The notes under the pieces are model-generated. The model was given only the letters and a program-made list of their open reading frames with translations. It was not told where the DNA came from and did no database searches. Below are positions 1-5,482 of a stretch of 10,005 nucleotides of DNA, one piece after another. The first letter of the stretch is position 1; each line of letters opens with the position of its first letter. Position numbers and translations under genes: made by a program. The stretch is from Syntrophomonadaceae bacterium (GTDB taxonomy: Bacteria; Bacillota; Syntrophomonadia; Syntrophomonadales; Syntrophomonadaceae): contig JAQUBU010000069.1 in NCBI GenBank assembly GCA_028686565.1, forward strand, positions 1 through 10,005, read 5' to 3'.

Positions 1-167
1 AGATTAGTTACCCCTTCCACATACGAAGCAGCCTGAGGCACCTTGGTTATGGAGGGGATGCGGATTATCTCCGAAACATTCATAATATCTATACCATATA
101 TTTCCTGGCCTAATGCAAAAGTTACCAGCTGCATTTCACCCGAGGAGAAAATACCTTCGACACTCAT
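1..167 (-). CDS. CheW-domain coupling protein, N-terminal part (cut by window edge)
   Basis: This is the start of a CheW-type coupling protein, which joins chemoreceptors to the histidine kinase CheA. Only the first 55 codons are visible. They match the first CheW domain of the three-domain protein at 5475-7031 at about 47 of 56 positions, including the shared FSSGEMQLVTFALGQEI start and the YVEGVTNL stretch that leads into the conserved Arg-Gly loop. The ATG at 167-165 has a GGGAGG ribosome binding site about 7 nt upstream. It lies 37 nt after the stop of the receptor gene at 205-2154, and this junction resembles the 38-nt junction at 7032-7069. By homology the full protein may also carry several CheW domains, but the window cannot show that. 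The CheW assignment is firm; the length and domain number are unknown. Confidence 0.93.
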   Translation of the reverse strand, partial: MSVEGIFSSGEMQLVTFALGQEIYGIDIMNVSEIIRIPSITKVPQAASYVEGVTN

Positions 168-204
168 TCCAATCCCTCCCTGTTAAAAAATACTTCTCCT
201 CTTG

Positions 205-2154
205 CTAGTTACTCTGCATTTCATCTGCAATGGAAGCAATTTCTTCGATAGCGTTGGCTAATTCGTCAATAGCCTTAGCCTGTTCATCTCCCACCTGTGA
301 TGCTTGTTCAACCTGCATTTTTACCTGATCGGTCAGTTCAGTAACTATCTTGGATTCACGCACATCCTCGGCAATGCCTTTCTTGACTTCATCAATGAAT
401 TCAAGCGCAACAACTCTTTGTTCCGTAATGTTATCCAATTCTTTGCTAAGAGCTGCATTCTTATTTGCTACAATCCCAGATATTTCATCAGCCTTAAGGG
501 AAGCCACTTCGGACTGGGCAATTTCATTCATGACCTTGCCTATCTGTACCTGCACATCCCGCACCAAATCCTTAATTTTGTCTGCATTCTCAGATGATTC
601 CGAGGCCAGATTTCTGATATCACCGGCTACAACTGAAAATCCCCGGCCGTGCTCACCGGCGGTTGCTGCTTCCACAAAACCATTTACTGCCAGCATATTG
701 GTCTGAATCGATACATTTTCTATGGTATCAACAATTTTTTCAATCCGGCGAACCTTATTCTCCAATTCTTCAACTGCTGAATTGGTGGCAGCATAGGATT
801 TAATACATTCCTTTAACGGCTTCCAAACTTTATAATAAGCATTTCTCTGGTTCTCTTTCAGCATCGTAACCAGTTCATTATATACTTCACCTGCTTCTCC
901 AGCTTCTTTTAATAGCTCGTTTAAAACTATCTGGCATTCTTCTATAATGACGTTACCCTTGATTGTTTCTTCCTCTGCCAGACGTGCCGCCTGAGCCATT
1001 TGTATCAATCCGTTGGCTATTTGGGTTGCTGAGATGCTCAGTTCTTCAATATTAGCTGAAAGCTGTTCAGCAGTAGCCGCAACTTCCTCGGCCGACTTGT
1101 TTATATTTGTTGAGGTTTTAAGTTCATCAGCCATCTCGCTTAATTCCTGACTGGCTACATTCACCTCTGCCAAGGCCTTGCTCTGTTCGGCCACCGCTTT
1201 GGCAATTTCCATGGTCCCGCTCCCGGTTTCTTCAGCAGCAGCGGCTATGCTTTCGCATAAAGCCAGATATTTATTAGCATTCTTGGCTAGCACTTCTGTT
1301 GATGCAACAATGTTTCTAATTCCCTCGGCATATCTGCCAAAGTGTTCCTCCATTTTTTCAAAAGCCTGAGCATTATCTTCTATCGATTTTTCAATTTCGT
1401 TAAAACTTGCTACGTTTCCATTGATATCTTTAACAACTTCATCAACACCAGTACGAATTTCTTCAACTACCCCCCGGATATCACGGGCAGATTTTTCAGA
1501 AATCTCGGCCAGATTTCTAACCTCATCAGCTACAACCGCAAAACCTCGTCCGTGTTCTCCAGCCCTGGCAGCTTCTATCGCCGCATTCAAAGCCAGGAGA
1601 TTAGTCTGGTCAGCTATCATCACTACAGCCTGCACTATATCCCCGATCTGGCTGGATTGCCTTTCCAGTTCCTCAATCCTTTTAGCCGACTGAATATTTT
1701 TGGAAATAGCTTCTTTTGATTGGGTCTTCATATTTTTTAATTCACGATTGGAATCTTTCCCTGCATTATCAGCATTTTTCGAAAACTGACCCAACACAGA
1801 AAATGATTTGCCCATCTCCAGCGCTGACTGGTTTAGTTGTATACTGGTTGCTCGCATCTGTTCGGCACTGCTTCCCACTAGCTCGCCATTGCTGGATACC
1901 TGTTTCATCAAATTGGAGAATTCCTGAGCAGCAGCATTGGATTCTTCTATACCCGCCACCAACTGTTCGGATGTTGAGGCAATTCTCTCTGCCATGCCTT
2001 GTTGTTTAGCCATGGTACGTGCCCGAGCCTTTTCTTGTGCCATTTTTCTGGCTACTTCTCTTTGTTTGCTGATATCATCATTACTCTCCTGCTTAACGGC
2101 AATTCCTGTTCGTACACTACTGTTTGCAACTGGTCTTTGTAACTTTTTAGTCAT
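205..2154 (-). CDS. Soluble methyl-accepting chemotaxis protein with two signalling tips (DosM-like architecture)
   Basis: This 649-residue cytoplasmic chemoreceptor is almost entirely helical coiled coil. No signal peptide, membrane segment or recognisable sensor domain is visible. Two complete MCP signalling hairpins follow each other. Tip 1, around residues 183-213, is canonical (NLLALNAAIEAARAGEHGRG). Tip 2, around residues 484-514, is divergent (NMLAVNGFVEAATAGEHGRG), with Thr498 where the first tip has Arg. Both are followed by the usual A(D/G)(E/D)(V/I)RNLA stretch. The tips should bind CheW and CheA; Glu/Gln-rich heptads in the flanking helices are plausible methylation sites for CheR and CheB. 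The start at 2154 has a GGGGGG-type Shine-Dalgarno stretch followed by TTAACA. The gene is a paralogue of 7070-9019 with the same length, and a CheW gene begins 37 nt downstream. It is separated from the upstream operon by 920 bp containing a MITE-like insertion. Function is sure at family level; the stimulus is unknown. Confidence 0.95.
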   Translation of the reverse strand: MTKKLQRPVANSSVRTGIAVKQESNDDISKQREVARKMAQEKARARTMAKQQGMAERIASTSEQLVAGIEESNAAAQEFSNLMKQVSSNGELVGSSAEQMRATSIQLNQSALEMGKSFSVLGQFSKNADNAGKDSNRELKNMKTQSKEAISKNIQSAKRIEELERQSSQIGDIVQAVVMIADQTNLLALNAAIEAARAGEHGRGFAVVADEVRNLAEISEKSARDIRGVVEEIRTGVDEVVKDINGNVASFNEIEKSIEDNAQAFEKMEEHFGRYAEGIRNIVASTEVLAKNANKYLALCESIAAAAEETGSGTMEIAKAVAEQSKALAEVNVASQELSEMADELKTSTNINKSAEEVAATAEQLSANIEELSISATQIANGLIQMAQAARLAEEETIKGNVIIEECQIVLNELLKEAGEAGEVYNELVTMLKENQRNAYYKVWKPLKECIKSYAATNSAVEELENKVRRIEKIVDTIENVSIQTNMLAVNGFVEAATAGEHGRGFSVVAGDIRNLASESSENADKIKDLVRDVQVQIGKVMNEIAQSEVASLKADEISGIVANKNAALSKELDNITEQRVVALEFIDEVKKGIAEDVRESKIVTELTDQVKMQVEQASQVGDEQAKAIDELANAIEEIASIADEMQSN

Positions 2155-2235
2155 TGTTAACCCCCCTAATCCTGATACTTTTATATATCTATTAAGTCCT
2201 TGCTTTGACTAACAAGAACATCCCTCCTGCTGAGC

Positions 2236-2242
2236 TTTATAA
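2236..2242. repeat. Left 7-bp direct repeat (possible target-site duplication)
   Basis: TTTATAA directly precedes the left terminal inverted repeat and is repeated exactly at 2639-2645 just after the right one. This is the arrangement expected of a target duplication. The word is AT-rich and contains the palindrome TTATAA, so chance similarity is not excluded. Confidence 0.6.
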
Positions 2243-2287
2243 CTCAACTTTCGTAGTTGACATACTATGCGACATAACTAGTATGCT

Positions 2288-2407
2288 TGTCATTGCTATG
2301 AAACTAGCCTTCCTGTCATTGCTATGAAACTAGCGTACTTGTCATTACGAGGAGTGCAGCGCCTCCCTGTCATTGCGAGCGCAGCGCGGCAATCTTCCCC
2401 GGTCATT
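2288..2407. repeat. Irregular tandem array of TGTCATT-headed units
   Basis: Units headed TGTCATT (GGTCATT in the last) begin at about 2288, 2314, 2340, 2368 and 2401, so the period is 26-33 bp. The first two share 21 identical bases running from TGTCATTGC to CTAGC. Later units change to the widespread form TCATTGCGAGCGCAGCG. The spacers are short and not unique enough for a CRISPR array. The array lies inside the MITE-like element. Confidence 0.75.
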
Positions 2408-2541
2408 GTCAATAAATGAAAAACGATCTGCGCTTTTCGTTTATCGTGGCGGGTTATTACCCGTGATAATTGCGAGCGATAGAGAAGCAATCTAAGATGA
2501 CTTGGCGATGGATGGATTGCTTCGCTGCACTCGCAATGACA
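2368..2541. repeat. Long inverted repeat of the TGTCATTGCGAG family, with a third copy between the arms
   Basis: The left arm (2368-2394) and the inverted right arm (2515-2541) match at 24 of 27 positions; both begin TGTCATTGCGAG when read outward to inward on their own strand. A third, related copy lies in direct orientation at 2469-2493 (ATTGCGAGCGATAGAGAAGC, then AATCT). This repeat type is dispersed in many bacterial genomes and gives false peptides with CHCE(R/C)SEAI-like words. It could fold into a long hairpin in RNA or single-stranded DNA. Confidence 0.75.
2441..2469. repeat. Hairpin at the centre of the MITE-like element
   Basis: TTATC (2441-2445) pairs with GATAA (2465-2469) and CGGGT (2450-2454) pairs with ACCCG (2459-2463) around a TATT loop. 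The 10 base pairs are interrupted by an asymmetric bulge (GTGG against T). There is no T run on either side, so this is not a typical intrinsic terminator. The hairpin sits between the arms of the larger inverted repeat. Confidence 0.5.
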
Positions 2542-2638
2542 TATAAGATAGCTCGCGATGTTCAATATGGAATTTTAAACAGTTTATTTTATTGCTTTTT
2601 CGGGCTTTTCAGCCTGTTCTTTTGGTCAGAAAGTTGAG

Positions 2639-2645
2639 TTTATAA
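2639..2645. repeat. Right 7-bp direct repeat (possible target-site duplication)
   Basis: TTTATAA directly follows the right terminal inverted repeat and is identical to 2236-2242. Together they bracket the 396-bp element. Confidence 0.6.
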
Positions 2646-2742
2646 TTTGGAATCCAAATCCACCACATTATATAAATCAAAATAACGGCAGAACGAGAAA
2701 TGCTATTCAATGCCCTAACTATTGTATATTCGCTAAGCATCG

Positions 2743-2772
2743 AAAAAACAGCGGCGCAGTAACACACTGCTG
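2743..2772 (-). terminator. Candidate intrinsic terminator downstream of the CheX genes
   Basis: Read on the minus strand, CAGCAGT-GTGTT-ACTGC-GCC-GCTG is followed by TTTTTT. It can pair as CAGC with GCTG plus AGT with ACT, leaving a bulge, or as a simple 5-bp GCAGT/ACTGC stem. It lies about 300 nt after the last CheX stop codon, which is far for an operon terminator. The stem is short or bulged, so the call is weak. It could also end a leader transcript belonging to the second receptor gene. Confidence 0.35.
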
Positions 2773-3010
2773 AAACTAGATCTTCTGTTATATTAATAGG
2801 AACCCGACTGTAAAAAGCGGGGAACCTGTTATTACCGCGTTATAGTAAGCCGGAAAGCGGAAAAAACTATAGGTAAAGATGAGATAAGTTTAAACAAATG
2901 CCTGGAAGGGTTGAGGTTGGAACGATTATTTTAGTGCTTGTACTCATCTTTTAAAACAATCTTGAAGATAAGAGCAAAAAGTGATTTTTCAAAGCTCTGG
3001 TTTGTTGCTG

Positions 3011-3023
3011 ACTGTAAAACAGT
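3011..3023. repeat. Perfect 13-bp palindrome ACTGTAAAACAGT
   Basis: ACTGT and ACAGT are exact inverted copies around AAA. The site lies 52 bp past the last CheX stop. It could be a small operator for a dimeric repressor or a weak RNA hairpin. No second copy was noticed in the window and no regulator can be assigned. Confidence 0.25.
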
Positions 3024-3074
3024 GATAGATGAAACATGCCTCATTATTCTATTTTATAACTTAAGATTTAGTTT

Positions 3075-3536
3075 TTAGCCTTCAATAGCTATATTCATTT
3101 CCAATGCTCCTTCTTTGGCATTGAATTGCAAAACCAGAGTTTCTACCTGGCTGATTAATGAGATCATATTCTTGCCGCTTACCAAAGTGGGGGGAGTAAT
3201 ATCTACCAGGCTCCCCATTTGCTCAAGGTTACTGACACTGTTTCCCGCTATCATGTTAGCCATTTCACACAAGGCACTGCGGGGCATAAGATCAAATTGG
3301 CTGACCGGCAGCCCGCCCATCATGGTAGAAGCTATGTTACATGCGGTAGATTCGTGCATGGAAAAAACTATGTTGCCTTGCAAACCCCCAACCAGACCAA
3401 TAATAATATTGACATCATGGTCAGTCTGCAGCTTTTCCCTTTTACTCACGCCGGTTCTCTGCATACCTCCCAGCCCCAGCATATTGGAAACATTGAGCAA
3501 ACCGCTGACAAAGGGGTTTATAAATTTAATATCCAT
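3075..3536 (-). CDS. CheX-family CheY-P phosphatase, second copy
   Basis: This 153-residue protein belongs to the CheX/CheC/FliY phosphatase group, which removes phosphate from CheY-P and so ends the signal. The CheX signature is visible: GLVGGLQGNIVFSM near residues 47-60, the catalytic Glu-x-x-Asn as E91 and N94 in CEMANMIAGN, and the C-terminal PPTLVSGKN near residues 115-123. Only one such motif is present, as in CheX; CheC proteins usually carry two. The ATG at 3536 directly follows the TAA of the upstream CheX with no gap. Its ribosome binding site (GAGGAGGGG, 9 nt upstream) lies inside the end of that gene, so the two are translationally close. It is the last gene of the visible upstream operon. 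Function by family is well supported; its exact CheY partner is inferred to be the receiver at 4030-4413. Confidence 0.9.
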   Translation of the reverse strand: MDIKFINPFVSGLLNVSNMLGLGGMQRTGVSKREKLQTDHDVNIIIGLVGGLQGNIVFSMHESTACNIASTMMGGLPVSQFDLMPRSALCEMANMIAGNSVSNLEQMGSLVDITPPTLVSGKNMISLISQVETLVLQFNAKEGALEMNIAIEG

Positions 3537-4013
3537 TTACTTTTTCCCCTCCTCTACAGCAACATTTATTTTGACTGGTCCTGCACTGGTATCAATTAGC
3601 ACTGAATTTGAATTTAGCCGCACATTGAACATAGTCAAACCATCACCAGCAAATACACTGGGTGGAGTTAAGCGCAGGTTTAAACCGGGCTGCGAATTGT
3701 TTATAACTGTAATTGCATTACCACTGATGATATTTCCTATCTCCGCACCGGACAGAAGCACTTCTTCATCAGCCACCGACTGGTATTCTTCTCCGGTAAG
3801 AATTCCCGCTATTTGCATGGCAGTTTCCCCCGACATATCAAGAAAAAACCGTCCCTTCCATCCCCCGGTAAAACCAACGATAACGCAGAAACCCCGCGAG
3901 GTGAAGGCATCACCTTCATTTTCAGTTGCACCGCTTTTCACTTCCAGTTCCAGCATATCTTTTAATATACTGACACAGCTTTTGACAAACGGTGCTATGT
4001 ATGATATACTCAA
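3537..4013 (-). CDS. CheX-family CheY-P phosphatase, first copy (probable TTG start)
   Basis: This is a CheX-type phosphatase of about 158 residues, paralogous to the next gene. Counting from the upstream GTG at 4022, the active-site pair is E94 and N97 in AEIGNIISGN, the first core strand region is GFTGGWKGRFFLDMSGETA (residues 50-68), and PPSVFAGDG is at 120-128. The ORF can also start at that GTG, giving 161 residues, but the GTG has no good ribosome binding site. A TTG at 4013 has GAGGTGA about 6 nt upstream. Starting there aligns LSISYIAPFV exactly with the start MDIKFINPFV of the second copy. The gap to the CheY stop is then 16 nt. It probably dephosphorylates the CheY encoded just upstream. 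Why two copies are kept is unknown. Confidence 0.88.
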   Translation of the reverse strand: MSISYIAPFVKSCVSILKDMLELEVKSGATENEGDAFTSRGFCVIVGFTGGWKGRFFLDMSGETAMQIAGILTGEEYQSVADEEVLLSGAEIGNIISGNAITVINNSQPGLNLRLTPPSVFAGDGLTMFNVRLNSNSVLIDTSAGPVKINVAVEEGKK

Positions 4014-4029
4014 TAACTTCACCTCATTC

Positions 4030-4413
4030 TTACATAAGTTTTAATATTCGGTCGATTAGCTCCGGTGCTTTAAAAGGTTTGCAATAAACATCTTCAATAC
4101 CCCTTGATTTGGCATCATTAATAATATCATCATCACCCATTGCACTTAACATAATTATTTTCTGATTGGGGTTAATTTTTTTTATCGCACTGGCGGCATC
4201 CAAACCATCCATTATTGGCATAGTTACATCCATGGTGATAATATCCGCTTTTATTTTAGGATATAAATCAACTGCTTCTTTACCATTACCTGCTTCTGCA
4301 CATATTACGAATCCTTCCGGTTCAAGAGCCTTCTTAATCATTTTTCGAGAAATGGCTGAATCATCTACAGACATAACCTGGATTGCTGACCCATCATCCT
4401 TTATACCTTTCAT
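4030..4413 (-). CDS. cheY: CheY-type single-domain response regulator
   Basis: This 127-residue stand-alone receiver domain is the diffusible output of the CheA kinase. The phospho-acceptor is D62 in TMDVTMP, the metal-binding acids are D17 and D18 in VDDS, and the conserved Ser and Lys are S90 (LSAMG) and K112 (CKPF). There is no DNA-binding or enzymatic output domain. The TMDVTMPIMDG stretch resembles CheY proteins of Firmicutes. The reading frame is open 17 codons further upstream into cheB, but the ATG at 4413 has a near-perfect AAGGAGGA 7 nt before it and lies 16 nt after the cheB stop, so this start is preferred. CheB is upstream and two CheY-P phosphatases are downstream. The target is unknown: flagellar motor, pilus machinery or another output are all possible. 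Confidence 0.93.
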   Translation of the reverse strand: MKGIKDDGSAIQVMSVDDSAISRKMIKKALEPEGFVICAEAGNGKEAVDLYPKIKADIITMDVTMPIMDGLDAASAIKKINPNQKIIMLSAMGDDDIINDAKSRGIEDVYCKPFKAPELIDRILKLM

Positions 4414-4429
4414 TAAGTAATCCTCCTTG

Positions 4430-5482
4430 TTAACGATTAACAGCACGTACAATTTCCTGCGCAATATCCCAGATGGGAACTATTATTTGGGCACCACCAC
4501 GATTTATCGTTTCGCCGGGCATACCAAAGACAATTGCACTTTCTTCGGATTCAGCAATGGTAATGCCGCCTGCCCGGCTTATGCTGAGCATAGCATCAGC
4601 ACCATCATTGCCCATTCCGGTCATAATTACTCCCACCGTACGCTCACCATAAATATCCAAAACTGATTGCATCATTACGCTTACGGAGGGAATGAATAAA
4701 TGATCTGGCTTGGAAGTCAATCTTATAATAACATCACCTTTGGAGTTTTTTACCAGATTTAGATGACGGCCGCCACTACCAACATATACTATACCTGCTT
4801 CTATTTTTGTTCCTGCTTTGGCTTCCACAACTTCGATGGGACTATTTTCATTCAGGCGTTTTACATAGGATGATGTGAAATTAGGCGGCATATGCTGAAC
4901 CAGAAATAACGCGGCATTAATATCTGGCGGTATCAAAGGCAAAACCTCGTATATCACCTTGGGGCCACCTGTTGATATCCCCATTACAACGGCTTTCATA
5001 ATCCTTGCTGATTTAGTGCTGCGGGGTTCATGTCTTGCTGACTTCTGCGATACACGAGCCAATCTTTGAGTAAAACCAGACCGGTCCGGGGCTTTAGCGG
5101 CTGCTTTAATCTTATCAATTAACTCTTTAGAAACTTTTTCCATATCACCGGATACTGTCCCGCCTGGTTTGCCCACGAAATCAAAAGCTCCCAATTCCAG
5201 TGCTTCAAATGTTGTCATGGCTCCCTCCTGAGTAAGGGAGGAAACCATGACAACCGGACATATCTTCTCATTTACTATGTACTGCAGAGCCGTAATTCCA
5301 TCTTGTCCGGGCATATTAACATCCATTGTAATAACATCCGGTTTTATTTCCCGGGCTTTGACTACAACGTCCTCACCATCACGTGCTGCAGCTACTACTT
5401 GAATTTCGGGATCAGTTTCCAATATTTTTTTAAGTGTCTTGCGCATTAATGCAGAATCATCAGCCAGCAAAACTCTAATCAT
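4430..5482 (-). CDS. cheB: Chemotaxis protein-glutamate methylesterase/deamidase CheB
   Basis: This 350-residue CheB has the standard order: a receiver domain (residues 1-125), a basic linker (about 126-162) and a C-terminal methylesterase domain (about 163-350). The receiver has D8 and D9, phospho-acceptor D54 (TMDVNMPG), S81 and K105. The esterase triad is S170 in GISTGGP, H197 in QHMPP and D293 in GMGNDGA. When phosphorylated by CheA it removes methyl groups from receptor glutamates; the two soluble receptors encoded here are its likely substrates. The length is normal. The ATG overlaps the end of the upstream CheW gene by 8 nt (stop at 5475), and GGAG about 8 nt upstream lies inside that gene, which suggests coupled translation. 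The matching methyltransferase CheR is not in the window. All key residues are intact. Confidence 0.97.
   Translation of the reverse strand: MIRVLLADDSALMRKTLKKILETDPEIQVVAAARDGEDVVVKAREIKPDVITMDVNMPGQDGITALQYIVNEKICPVVMVSSLTQEGAMTTFEALELGAFDFVGKPGGTVSGDMEKVSKELIDKIKAAAKAPDRSGFTQRLARVSQKSARHEPRSTKSARIMKAVVMGISTGGPKVIYEVLPLIPPDINAALFLVQHMPPNFTSSYVKRLNENSPIEVVEAKAGTKIEAGIVYVGSGGRHLNLVKNSKGDVIIRLTSKPDHLFIPSVSVMMQSVLDIYGERTVGVIMTGMGNDGADAMLSISRAGGITIAESEESAIVFGMPGETINRGGAQIIVPIWDIAQEIVRAVNR

Larger units (their letters stand above)
2243..2638. mobile_element. MITE-like non-autonomous element, 396 bp
   Basis: The element begins with CTCAACTTTC (2243-2252) and ends with its exact inverted copy GAAAGTTGAG (2629-2638). 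It is flanked on both sides by TTTATAA. It has no transposase gene and its interior is rich in hairpins and repeats, as expected of a miniature inverted-repeat element or an internally deleted insertion sequence. Two hairpins sit at the left end: TCAACT/AGTTGA at 2244-2260 and CATACTA/TAGTATG at 2261-2285. The right end carries a GGCT-TTTC-AGCC hairpin (2603-2614), which could be a remnant of a transposase terminator. The inverted repeats are only 10 bp and I cannot name the parent family. The element separates the second receptor gene from the upstream operon. Confidence 0.6.
2155..3074. other. Long non-coding region between the two chemosensory units
   Basis: No convincing gene lies in these 920 bp. 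From left to right the region holds a short leader with the ribosome binding site of the second receptor gene (2155-2235), a MITE-like element with flanking direct repeats (2236-2645), and an AT-rich stretch (2646-3074) with a candidate terminator at 2743-2772 and a perfect short palindrome at 3011-3023. If the insertion and one copy of the direct repeat are removed, the ancestral spacer would be about 517 bp. The promoter of the second receptor gene should lie somewhere here, but no sequence gives a good match to a vegetative or flagellar-type consensus. I saw no tRNA, rRNA or riboswitch that I could support. Confidence 0.7.

Noticed and set aside
2187..2215. Promoter upstream of the second receptor gene (TTGTTA, 17 bp, ATAGAT on the minus strand)
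   Set aside because: The -10 match is poor. Another -10-like TATAAT on the minus strand at 2667-2672 lacks a -35 box. Neither is good enough to list.
2288..2407. CRISPR-like array
   Set aside because: Units are irregular (26-33 bp), repeats decay quickly, spacers are only a few bases and no cas gene is present.
2296..2565. Minus-strand open frame of 89 codons
   Set aside because: Its words CHCECSEAI and AMTG are the usual false translation of TCATTGCGAG-type repeats; it lies wholly inside the MITE-like element and has no convincing ribosome binding site.
2603..2620. Plus-strand terminator (GGCT-TTTC-AGCC followed by a T-rich stretch)
   Set aside because: The stem has only 4 bp and no plus-strand gene precedes it; it is more likely a leftover of the mobile element.
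2780..2900. Cobalamin, c-di-GMP or T-box riboswitch suggested by GGAACCCGACTGTAAAAAGC and ACCGCG fragments
   Set aside because: The fragments are on the plus strand, opposite to all genes, and the ordered core motifs of these classes are not present.
3115..4044. Plus-strand open frame of 309 codons opposite the two CheX genes
   Set aside because: It is antisense to two well-supported genes and reads through both of them and the junction; its composition is that of a shadow frame.
4414..4464. Longer CheY start inside cheB
   Set aside because: It would add 17 unrelated residues; the ATG at 4413 has AAGGAGGA at ideal spacing and begins just before the receiver fold.
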